Assembly (NCBI GenBank): GCA_937625935.1
Contig: OW569377.1
Coordinates: 62,001-126,000, forward strand
Direction: 5' to 3'
DNA: 64,000 nucleotides
DNA from: Tetramitus jugosus
Lineage: Eukaryota; Heterolobosea; Eutetramitea; Acrasida; Vahlkampfiidae
The notes under the pieces are model-generated. The model was not told the DNA's origin. It saw nothing but the letters and a program-made list of their open reading frames with translations, and did no database searches. Positions 20,342-28,825 of this stretch are shown piece after piece (within the stretch, counting starts at the first letter, position 1; the number at the start of each line of letters is the position of its first letter). The translations under genes were made by a program, and so were the position numbers.

Positions 20342-20965
20342 TCAATGTACTTTGACAAGTACTTCATTGTGACGATCTCTGAACTTGAAGGGATCATCGT
20401 AGATGGCCACAGTTCTCAACTCTTCTTCAAACTCAACTCCGTCATCGTGCAAACTGTCTTTCAAGGTGTTGAGGCGACTCTCCACGTCGTGGTAACTCAA
20501 GACATGTCCTCCAAACTCGAACACAGCCACTGTTACTTCAGGAGACTCAACAATTCGGATACCACTGTCTTTCTTTGGAGTAGGTGGCTTCATCGAAGAT
20601 TGATACTCGTATGGAAGATAAAATGACATGGTAAGAGTCTCTTTGTCATTTCTCGAACCATAGTATTCGACGAGTACAGGAGCTGTCATGTCAATCTTTT
20701 TTGATTCTTCGTTGCTTCCTGAGATGTAATTGTAAAGTTTCAGAAAAGCTTTGGAGTTGGCTGTGATCAGTGTTCTTCCAGTTCCTTCCACCGAAACCCA
20801 TAAACCAGACTTGTATTTGCGGATGGAGTAGTCATCTGTCTTCTTCACAATATCGAACACGGGGCAATCATACTCGTGACAGAACCATGGTTTCTCCCAA
20901 TTGTCAGCCAAAACCAGAGAGGAGAAGAGCAGAGCAACGAACAATAATACGAGGATCAACTTCAT
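20342..20965 (-). CDS. Secreted SOUL heme-binding family protein
   Basis: A 207-residue protein with a signal peptide (MKLILVLLFVALLFSSLVLA) and then one SOUL/HBP domain. Family features: a CPVFDIVKKTDDYSIRKY opening, the RTLITANSKAFLKLYNYISG segment, IDMTAPVLVEY, and the conserved TLTMSFYLPYEYQ strand. SOUL proteins bind tetrapyrroles; the signal peptide implies secretion or an endolysosomal compartment. Start at 20965 is chosen because it begins the signal peptide; the frame stays open upstream but only through leader-like sequence. Confidence 0.9.
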   Translation of the reverse strand: MKLILVLLFVALLFSSLVLADNWEKPWFCHEYDCPVFDIVKKTDDYSIRKYKSGLWVSVEGTGRTLITANSKAFLKLYNYISGSNEESKKIDMTAPVLVEYYGSRNDKETLTMSFYLPYEYQSSMKPPTPKKDSGIRIVESPEVTVAVFEFGGHVLSYHDVESRLNTLKDSLHDDGVEFEEELRTVAIYDDPFKFRDRHNEVLVKVH

Positions 20966-21191
20966 TTTTTCGCACTGTTTTTTGTTTTTTGATGTATTGG
21001 TCACCACACCAACCTTACAATTTTCTTTGAAGTGATCCGAACTATTTCCGTCCACAGGTTCATTTAATGAATAAAAATGGTTTACTGTTGCATAACACAA
21101 TACAATCAAAGCCCTTCAGAGAAAAGGATACAATCAATGGGTTGGTGGATTCACTCATTTCTTCGAGCCTGGAGTTAACCAAGTTCCATTC

Positions 21192-21758
21192 TTATGGAGG
21201 TGGAGTAAAACAATTTGGGCCAGTGAATCCACCAGTGCACACACAGAAATTGAATCCTTGACATGTTCCATGACCACTACAAACACCTGGATTATTTGCT
21301 GGAATACCAAAGCATGTTGGAATGAGGCCTCCATTGGTGCAGACAAAGTGATTTGGATTGTAGCATCCAGCATCTGCTGGGCAGCAGGCCAAGATTCCAC
21401 AAGCTCCAGGAACACACTTGGTGAACAATTGTCCGTTGGCACAAGCAAACTGAAACAAGGAATAGCAGGCATCTCCACACGAGAGGAAACCGAGTGGACA
21501 GAGTTTGTCTCCAGGGCTGTTACATTGATATTGATCAGGTGGATAGCATGCAAGTCCACAGGAGAGATGATTCAAAGGACAGAGTCTGTTCCCATTGTTA
21601 CATTGATGAGTAGCTTTGTTGTAACAGGTAGGACGACCTCCATTGTTGTTCAAGTCATTGCAGCAGCCGTCGTTAGGTCCACAGTTTGTGCAAGTCGTGC
21701 ATAAGCACGCACATGCATAAATTACAAGTAGAAAAGTTACAAGGATATGTGATTTCAT
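21192..21758 (-). CDS. Secreted Cys-rich repeat protein with EGF-like C-terminus
   Basis: A 188-residue secreted protein: signal peptide (MKSHILVTFLLVIYACACLC), then about four copies of a Cys-rich unit of the form C-Y-x-P/K-x-x-x-x-C-x-N-G-x-x-L-C-P (CYPPDQYQC, CYSLFQFACANGQL, CYNPNHFVCTNGGL), then an EGF-like module (CSGHGTC, FCVCTGGFTGPNC). Units of this sort occur in extracellular, possibly carbohydrate-binding, proteins of amoebae, so a surface or secreted lectin-like role is a guess. It is the parent (or sibling) of the broken fragments at 4934-5335. Confidence 0.85.
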   Translation of the reverse strand: MKSHILVTFLLVIYACACLCTTCTNCGPNDGCCNDLNNNGGRPTCYNKATHQCNNGNRLCPLNHLSCGLACYPPDQYQCNSPGDKLCPLGFLSCGDACYSLFQFACANGQLFTKCVPGACGILACCPADAGCYNPNHFVCTNGGLIPTCFGIPANNPGVCSGHGTCQGFNFCVCTGGFTGPNCFTPPP

Positions 21759-22737
21759 CTTCTTGGTTTATGGTTGGTTGTATTCAGGAAAAGAATACAA
21801 TGAGCAGTTTTTTAAAGGCTCCAAAACCATCAATTGTTGATGGCAAGCCATGATGATTTTGGAGACCCATCACCCAATGCACTGGATCAAAATACTTTTT
21901 TGGCATTTGAATACCATAGTAATGATGGTGTTAGAAAGGTCGAATTGCTCTTGAAAAGAAGATGTGAATCATGGTCATGAGGTATCTGCCACCTTAAGAT
22001 GTGAACCGGTGGAGAATTGTCTCCTAAAAACAAGAACGGTTTTCCTGTAAAAGAAATAAACGATTCGAGAAGATAGAGGACGAGAGCTCATATCATCAGA
22101 GAGACCTTGAATGTTGTGGATAATTACTTTTTCAATGCCACCCAAACTATGATAACTTCGGATTTGTCACGGACAACAAGAAACTGTTGATCATTGATTT
22201 TATCGTTGTATTGACCCCTTACTCCACAGGGAAATTTCCAATCTTTCTTGAAGGGAAGTTGTCAGTATATCTACCAAGACTCAATTTATCCAGTTACTCG
22301 ATAGGCATTCTGCACAAGAGATGTCGACACAGGAGGAAATCTGCGAGAGAAGGGTTTCTTCAGTTTGGAAAAGACCTACAGGATGTTCGATATCCTCTTG
22401 AGAAGCCCTTGTTGAAAATAGTGGCTGATTCACATCAATACACTGTATATTCTTTCAAAACTTCAGAGTGATCGGAGATGAAATGGTTGGCATAACTACA
22501 GTTTTTCATCAACACCTCGTTCAACTACCTTCCAAACTCATCAGTAAAAAACACACAACTCAAACGAAGCAAACGTTGATTCATTAAATACCTTGCCGCC
22601 TTTCAAACTCTTCACCTTTACAACAGAATAAATCAATCGACACGCGTAAGTTCTGAACAGACATTTTCCGCTCTTTCGCCAAAAACAACGAAAAAAAAAA
22701 ACAACAATAACAACACAACGATCAGTAAACCAACAAG
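21759..22737. other. Intergenic, about 980 bp, with ankyrin-like remnants
   Basis: Upstream of two divergent genes. From ATG 21840 a 46-codon frame ends KVELLLKRRCESWS and then a TGA; the next frame continues VNHGHEVSATLRCEPVENCLL. Together this reads like one degraded ankyrin repeat interrupted by a frameshift. A 94-codon frame at 22187-22471 has no domain. The last 60 bases before 22738 are the A/C-rich leader of the next gene. Confidence 0.4.
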
Positions 22738-24282
22738 ATGCTCACGCGATCACGTCCACCTCCACTCCTCCCAACACATCAACCATCCACGAAACAACAA
22801 CAACAACAACGCAGTCGAACACAACACACCAGTAACAACAAAAATGGTTGTTGTTTTGGAATGGATCGACTCACGTTTGGCATTGTTCTCGTTTGGATCA
22901 TTTTCATCGTGTGGTGTACTCTATTGTATCAATATGGTTTCCTATCAAAGAATAGCAGCAGCTCGCTCAATGACAATACAATCGAATCTGTCAACAACAA
23001 TAATAATAAGGACAATGATGATTTGTATGCCAAATTATTTCAATTACAACAGCAACAACAGCAGCAACAACAATTGAACAATCCAATCATCAACACTAAT
23101 AATAACAACAATAACAACAATAATGATGATAAAAAAACGACAACAACAACAACAACAGTAACAACAACTAGCAATAGTAATAATAGTAATAATAATAATA
23201 AAAATGGTGTCATTCCAATCGTAGTGATCGCCTATCAACGAGCCAACGAACTCAAAAAATGTCTAGATACACTGTTTCGTTACAAACCAGATGAAAATGA
23301 TGATCAATTTCACATTTACGTGTCACAAGACGGTTATCATGAAGGAGTGTCACGTGTGGCTCGATCCTATGGCAATCGTGTCACTCTATTCCAACGTGAA
23401 CGAAAAATTCAATTGCCTGCTGTGCCAGTGGGCAATAACCCTAGTTATTATGCACTTTCGCAGCACTATAAATTTGCAGTGAACCAGGTGTTTGCTCAGC
23501 AAACGATTCGACTGCCCAATGTCAACTATGAACGAATTATACTGTTGGAAGAGGATTTGGAAGTGGCGCCCGATTTTTATAGTTATTTTTCCGCGTTGTC
23601 TCCACTGTTGGAGCAAGATTCGAGCTTGTTGTGCATTTCGGCGTGGAACGATAATGGAATGCGTGGTTATGTGAATGATGCGACTCGATTGTATCGAAGT
23701 GATTTTTTCCCTGGGCTAGGATGGATGATTACAAAGCAATTGTGGGAGAATGAGTTGAGAGATGTTTGGCCATTAGGTTATTGGGATGATTGGTTGAGAG
23801 AGGCAGGTAGTCGACGTGGAAGAAACTGTATTCGACCAGAGATTAATCGAACGTATACGTTTGGTGCAAAGGGGACGAGTGGCGGTCAATTTGGTCGATA
23901 TCTCGATGCGATTCAGTTGAACGATCAGAATATTGATTGGAAGTCGATTGATGTGTCGTACATTAGGGATAAGAAGCGATATGATGAGGAGTTGCAGCAA
24001 TTGGTGGATCGCGCAGAAGCAGTCAACCCGCATCAGGTGAGAACATTAGACAAGAAGGATCACGTGTTAAAAATCTTGTACAATAATCCTCATCACTATG
24101 AATCCATTTCGAAACAGATTGGAATCTTCCCAGAATTGAAAGCTGGTGTTCCGAGAGGCGCGTACCATGGTGTCGTTTCACTAAAGTACAAGGATAATGT
24201 GGTGTTGCTGGTTCCGAGCTCGAATCGAGCTGAACCAATGACGTACACCAACGATCCACCATATCCACCTAGACCACAATAA
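22738..24282 (+). CDS. GnT-I, N-acetylglucosaminyltransferase I (MGAT1 family)
   Basis: A 514-residue type II Golgi membrane enzyme: short cytosolic tail, TM at about 43-68 (LTFGIVLVWIIFIVWCTLLY), a long Gln/Asn/Thr stem, and the GT13 catalytic domain from about residue 157. It transfers GlcNAc to Man5 N-glycans, opening the path to complex glycans. Family marks: VIPIVVIAYQRANELKKCLD, VSQDG, the metal/UDP motif EED in ILLEEDLEVAPDF, ISAWNDNG, PGLGWM and WPLGYWDDW. Its presence implies complex-type N-glycan processing. The stem is unusually long and low complexity. First ATG used. Confidence 0.93.
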   Translation: MLTRSRPPPLLPTHQPSTKQQQQQRSRTQHTSNNKNGCCFGMDRLTFGIVLVWIIFIVWCTLLYQYGFLSKNSSSSLNDNTIESVNNNNNKDNDDLYAKLFQLQQQQQQQQQLNNPIINTNNNNNNNNNDDKKTTTTTTTVTTTSNSNNSNNNNKNGVIPIVVIAYQRANELKKCLDTLFRYKPDENDDQFHIYVSQDGYHEGVSRVARSYGNRVTLFQRERKIQLPAVPVGNNPSYYALSQHYKFAVNQVFAQQTIRLPNVNYERIILLEEDLEVAPDFYSYFSALSPLLEQDSSLLCISAWNDNGMRGYVNDATRLYRSDFFPGLGWMITKQLWENELRDVWPLGYWDDWLREAGSRRGRNCIRPEINRTYTFGAKGTSGGQFGRYLDAIQLNDQNIDWKSIDVSYIRDKKRYDEELQQLVDRAEAVNPHQVRTLDKKDHVLKILYNNPHHYESISKQIGIFPELKAGVPRGAYHGVVSLKYKDNVVLLVPSSNRAEPMTYTNDPPYPPRPQ

Positions 24283-24318
24283 ATTAAACTTGAAATGCTG
24301 AAGTGTTGTAAGAGAACT

Positions 24319-25791
24319 TTATGAATGTCGGTGCAATATTTCTTGCACACTAATCGTCAAGCACCAAACTGATATGACAACGGAGCAAATGTTGTCTATT
24401 CCAAGCAACAATTGTTGGAAAAAGGTCATCCGTCGTCGCTCCGCACTCCAAGTCAACTGAAGAATACCCATTTTGATGAATACGTGGAAAGTCCATAGTC
24501 CAATAACGATCAATGACCCCTTCCATGAGAATGCAACATCAGCCTCCTGAAGCCAGTAATCTAAGAAAGTACCTGTACCAAATGCACAGAATCCTGAACA
24601 CAGAACAAGTAGGCTATTGTGCAAGCCAAAGTGCTGTCTCTGTTGTCGACTGTGATAAAAGTAGTGCTCAATCAATGCAGTTGACACATAACTGGAGCAG
24701 AAGAGAATCGCAGGAACTGAGGCAATGCTTCTAAATGTCAATCCAGGGAATAAGGTAAACTTATAAATGAGCATCAATGTCAACGTTGGAACCCAAATGT
24801 AACATGCAAGTGAAAATAGTGCACGCGTGTCAGTGTACATGTGCGATGAGAGGAACCTTGATGCAATGTACCGCAAATGGAACTTCCACGTCGACGTTGG
24901 TTCATACAACATTTGGAACGATCGGGCATTCGATGAAAAAAGTTCATGACTGTTATAAATGAGCAACGAATTGTTCTCCTGCAATTGATGCGTCACTTGT
25001 TTCCATCCACTGAATTTCTTGCGTAGCGTATCATAACAACTGCACAAAATGGCAGCCGTTAGAGTAGCCAGTGTACAAACGAGAAAATGCGAACCCAGAG
25101 AATCCTTCTTGGTCCACACTCTTCGACTTGATTGATAGTACTGTTGATATCGATCCAAATTGGAATGAAAAATCAATTTTTGCAAGTACAGAGTAATGTA
25201 ATGATGTTGGCAGCGCAATGACAGTGCATCCATCATGGTATAGCTCGCTCCCACACAGGCATCAGGTTCCAATCTCTGATGGAAGATCCAAGGGTGTCCA
25301 CTGTCGAAAATGTAGGCCAACCACAGGGTAATAAGCAACGACGTAACAAAGAGAGACATGGGAATAAAAAAGGCAACAATATCAGTCATTCGATCCAATA
25401 GAGTGAGATACCAGTGCCGTTTCTTGAGCCTAATGTACCATTGTTTGAGATGAATCGAATTGCTTTGTGACGATGCATTGTCTTGAGAGCTAATCGTATC
25501 GTTCCTGTTTGTGGTGGCACCTTGGACGATTTCAACAGGTGAAGATGGATGGGCAACTTTCACTCTCGACAAATCTTCTAGCTGCAGCAAATAGCTGTAG
25601 ATGGTGGTTCCCGGCTTCACCTTTTTACTGGAAGCATCCAAAAACTGGCGCCAATAATAATTGTGCGAAACAACGAGATTACAATCGGAGCAAACGAGGC
25701 GACAACGCAACACTTGATCATGCTCCAGAAATGAAAAAACGTGCGTCCAAATATCTTTGAGTGAGTGGTGAATCGCAAAGTTGGTGGTCAT
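24319..25791 (-). CDS. F-box protein with multiple transmembrane segments
   Basis: A 490-residue protein. The N-terminus is an F-box-like motif (residues about 8-55: LKDIWTHVFSFLEHDQVLRC, RLVCSDCNLVV, YYWRQFLD). After a Ser-rich linker there are six or so hydrophobic segments (for example IVAFFIPMSLFVTSLLITLW near 140, SLACYIWVPTLTLMLIYKF near 320, SVVISVWCLTISV at the end). F-box plus polytopic membrane domain suggests a membrane-anchored SCF adaptor; that is inference. Convergent with GnT-I, 36 bp between stops. Confidence 0.75.
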   Translation of the reverse strand: MTTNFAIHHSLKDIWTHVFSFLEHDQVLRCRLVCSDCNLVVSHNYYWRQFLDASSKKVKPGTTIYSYLLQLEDLSRVKVAHPSSPVEIVQGATTNRNDTISSQDNASSQSNSIHLKQWYIRLKKRHWYLTLLDRMTDIVAFFIPMSLFVTSLLITLWLAYIFDSGHPWIFHQRLEPDACVGASYTMMDALSLRCQHHYITLYLQKLIFHSNLDRYQQYYQSSRRVWTKKDSLGSHFLVCTLATLTAAILCSCYDTLRKKFSGWKQVTHQLQENNSLLIYNSHELFSSNARSFQMLYEPTSTWKFHLRYIASRFLSSHMYTDTRALFSLACYIWVPTLTLMLIYKFTLFPGLTFRSIASVPAILFCSSYVSTALIEHYFYHSRQQRQHFGLHNSLLVLCSGFCAFGTGTFLDYWLQEADVAFSWKGSLIVIGLWTFHVFIKMGILQLTWSAERRRMTFFQQLLLGIDNICSVVISVWCLTISVQEILHRHS

Positions 25792-25975
25792 TCTGTAATG
25801 ATGATTGTTTCGTTTGGTTGTTGAAAAGTTGGACTAATAAAGCTGAAATTTGGTGACCAGGCCAAAAAAAGCTGTTTCTCCGTTTCTCCGGATGGTGATT
25901 GTATAAATCCCTTGGAATAATAAGGAGAACATAGTTGACCAAAATACACACAAGAGGAATTATTAACCAAAGGAA

Positions 25976-26254
25976 ATGAACAAGAACCGCAGAGACACCA
26001 TCTCATCATCTGATTCACCCATTGATGAACACTACCTCGAGCATCACTTTGTGCAAAAGGGCGTTCTCACTCCGGAAGAAACTATGAAGCCAATGGTAGC
26101 TCACTTGAGACCTGACGAGCTCTCCCCTGAGAAAATTTTTCAAGCGATAGAACCACACGGCCAAATGGCTAAAACCCTGTATCAAACAGAACTGGCACAT
26201 GAAGAGCTGCTAGACATGGATTTGAGTGATGCTGGTGGAGAAGAAGATCAATGA
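25976..26254 (+). CDS. Small acidic protein, unknown
   Basis: A 92-residue hydrophilic protein ending in an acidic tail (DMDLSDAGGEEDQ). No signal peptide, TM or recognised domain; helical segments are likely (LSPEKIFQAIEPHGQMAK). The start at 25976 has an A-rich leader (accaaaggaa), like neighbours. It is probably a real gene because the frame is well composed and correctly spaced between divergent and tandem neighbours. Confidence 0.55.
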   Translation: MNKNRRDTISSSDSPIDEHYLEHHFVQKGVLTPEETMKPMVAHLRPDELSPEKIFQAIEPHGQMAKTLYQTELAHEELLDMDLSDAGGEEDQ

Positions 26255-26388
26255 TCGATATCCATCTCCCGATCTGTTTTGAATTCATAACCACATCAAA
26301 ACCCATCAACTTACAAAGGTGTGATCAAAAACTATTAAAAAAACAGTTTCGAACAAACAACAAACAAAGCAGAAAGATCTTCAAAAAG

Positions 26389-28713
26389 ATGTTGAGTCGA
26401 TCATCCTTGCGTATCAATCAACATGTCCTGAAAAGGAGCCAACACTACCATTGTACCACCATCAGCCAACAACATCAATTCATCCACCACAACAACAAGA
26501 CAAAGCTAACAACAACAGCAATAACAGCAACAACAGAAGCCACGCACCCTGCTATTTATTCTCGTCCTTCCTTGTTCTCCTATGGTAGTACCAGTGGAGT
26601 TTTGCGTAATTTTCACTCTGCTCCATTGACCAACAATGCAAACGCTACGACTAGCAAATCGAAACTTGATGAAATTGCAGAGAAGATTGAATTGCCAAAC
26701 GATAGAAGAACTCCATCACAAACACAACAGAAACAGCAAGAGGTTAAGAATCATAAGGAACCGACGCCTCAAAAACAGCAACAACAGCAGCCACAAGATC
26801 AGAATGTTGGTAGTGGTGGTGGTGGTGATCAAAAAGAAGCTGAAACACCAAAAAAGAAGAAAAAAGATGTTGATCTGACCTTTTTGATCGTTGCTGTCAT
26901 TTTCACATTGCTGTATGCTTCCAAAAAGGCCAAACAACAAATGAATTTACCATCTGTTCTCCGATCAACTGATGAAACAGTCGGTGATGAAGACAGTCAA
27001 GCGAGTGGTGCTGCACAAGCAACAAAAGCAGCACCTGTCGAAGAAGAGGAAGAAGAAGCAAAGATTGAATTTAACTCGAGACCACCAGTCAATATTGCCA
27101 TTGTCGGTTCAGGCATTTCGGGTTCAGGTATTGCTTACTATACGACTGAATTGTTGCAAAATGTGCTTCAACAGCGAGTCAATGTGACCATTTATGACCG
27201 GAATGAGATTGCTGGTGGTCGATTGAAGCACACTGAAATTGGAGGAGTGTTGTGTGAGATTGGTGGTTCTCACATCATTAGAGACAATTATTATGCGATG
27301 CGTTTGTTGAATTCACTTGGTTTGCATCTAGGTCCAAAGAAGCCACAGTACTTTATTGTGTGGGATGACGATACACAGCAACCACTGTTTGTTGAACATC
27401 CAAGTGATCCATCGGCCAATCGTAATGAATATTTGAAGCGATATCAATTGGGTTGGGCAATCTTTAGAACGAGACATCTCATGAAAGAATTTTTCCTAAA
27501 GTTTTGTAAGGTGTACGAGCTGCAACAGTCTGAAAAGTTTTTTGTACCGCGAGAGTATACGGATAATGATGAAACGAAGCGAATGACAAAGGAAGATTTG
27601 AAGGATACGGTTGTGTGGGAAAATGTACCTCAATTTGTAGATGCCACGCGATTGTATCCAGAAACACATGCGACATTTTATGAATATTTTTGTTCGGGTA
27701 CTCTCCCATTGTTGGGAATTCAAGAACGATTCTTGAGGGAGATTGTCGAACCGATTATCAGAGTGAACTATGCGCAGAATACGACCGATATAACAGCATT
27801 TGCTGGTGCTGTTGCAACTGCTGGTGTTTTCAGTGATTTTAGACCAATTAAGGAAGGAACTTCTTCGATTATTTCTGCCATGCTCAACAAGGCGAAACCA
27901 ACCTTGAAGCTGCAATCCACTGTGAACGAAATTGCTCAAATTGGCGGTTCAGATCGATTCAAGGTCAAATCAACAAGAAGAAGTACGGTGAACGGAGAAG
28001 CAGTCAGTCAAGAAGAAGAATCAGAATACGATTTTGTCATTCTTGCCACTCCTTTGGAACATAGTAAAGAGGCAATACAATTCAAGGGAGTCACACTTCC
28101 AGAAACCATGAACTTCAAGAGGCCTTACCGAACTTTGCACTCCACTTTTGTCGTTGGTAACCTCAATTTGGATTACTTCAAGGTCAAGGACGAGCGAAAA
28201 CCAATTGAACAACCAAAGTTTTACGATCAGATTGCAGTCGATACCAAGGTTGTCAGCGAAGAAGAAGCAGGTCTTTCCATGGCCGAGTACGGAGTAGTAA
28301 CAACAAGGCCAACCACAAAAGAGCAAGCTCTGTTCAACAGTATTGGTCCAGTCGGTCGTACAACCGATACCAATATGCCAATCTTTAAGGTATTCTCCAC
28401 TGAAGCTCTTACTCCTGAACTCATTGGTAACTTGTTCCAAAACATCAAACACGTTGAACATCACGTGTGGGGCGATGGTGCGTATCCAATGCTAAAGGTC
28501 TATGAGGATCACTCAGTGTTGCCACCAATCAAGCTCACCAATCACCTCTACTATGCAAGTGCCTTCGAATCAGTCATCTCCACCATTGAAACCAACTTGA
28601 TCAACTCAAAGAACATTGCTTTCATGATTGGAAAGAACGTTATTGCCCAAATGGAAAAGGAAGAAATCGAAGCCAAGAGAGCAGAATATAAAGACGAAGG
28701 ATACACTGAATAA
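26389..28713 (+). CDS. Prenylcysteine-oxidase-like FAD protein
   Basis: A 774-residue flavoprotein. After a Ser/His/Gln-rich, presequence-like N-terminus there is one TM (about 160-182, VDLTFLIVAVIFTLLYASKK) and an acidic linker. The FAD-binding domain opens with VNIAIVGSGISGSG (about 234) and has the second-strand acid in VTIYDRNEIAGGRL. The remainder matches the prenylcysteine lyase family (IGGSHIIRDNYYAMRLLNSL; RVNYAQNTTDITAFAGAV). Such enzymes oxidise farnesyl- or geranylgeranyl-cysteine released from prenylated proteins. Membrane anchoring and the long N-terminus are unusual for the family. The ATG at 26389 is preferred over upstream frame because 26251-26388 is leader-like. Confidence 0.82.
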   Translation: MLSRSSLRINQHVLKRSQHYHCTTISQQHQFIHHNNKTKLTTTAITATTEATHPAIYSRPSLFSYGSTSGVLRNFHSAPLTNNANATTSKSKLDEIAEKIELPNDRRTPSQTQQKQQEVKNHKEPTPQKQQQQQPQDQNVGSGGGGDQKEAETPKKKKKDVDLTFLIVAVIFTLLYASKKAKQQMNLPSVLRSTDETVGDEDSQASGAAQATKAAPVEEEEEEAKIEFNSRPPVNIAIVGSGISGSGIAYYTTELLQNVLQQRVNVTIYDRNEIAGGRLKHTEIGGVLCEIGGSHIIRDNYYAMRLLNSLGLHLGPKKPQYFIVWDDDTQQPLFVEHPSDPSANRNEYLKRYQLGWAIFRTRHLMKEFFLKFCKVYELQQSEKFFVPREYTDNDETKRMTKEDLKDTVVWENVPQFVDATRLYPETHATFYEYFCSGTLPLLGIQERFLREIVEPIIRVNYAQNTTDITAFAGAVATAGVFSDFRPIKEGTSSIISAMLNKAKPTLKLQSTVNEIAQIGGSDRFKVKSTRRSTVNGEAVSQEEESEYDFVILATPLEHSKEAIQFKGVTLPETMNFKRPYRTLHSTFVVGNLNLDYFKVKDERKPIEQPKFYDQIAVDTKVVSEEEAGLSMAEYGVVTTRPTTKEQALFNSIGPVGRTTDTNMPIFKVFSTEALTPELIGNLFQNIKHVEHHVWGDGAYPMLKVYEDHSVLPPIKLTNHLYYASAFESVISTIETNLINSKNIAFMIGKNVIAQMEKEEIEAKRAEYKDEGYTE

Positions 28714-28825
28714 ATAAACCAATGACCACTCATTCATCAATCCATACAACCAACTTCAAACTTGCTACTCACTTCAACCAAAATGCAAACCCAACAACAA
28801 AAATTCAACAAAACAAAAAGAAGCA

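Noticed and set aside
22187-22471. 94-codon plus-strand ORF
   Set aside because: Starts in a gap with other remnants and has no recognisable features; could be a remnant but not supportable as a gene.
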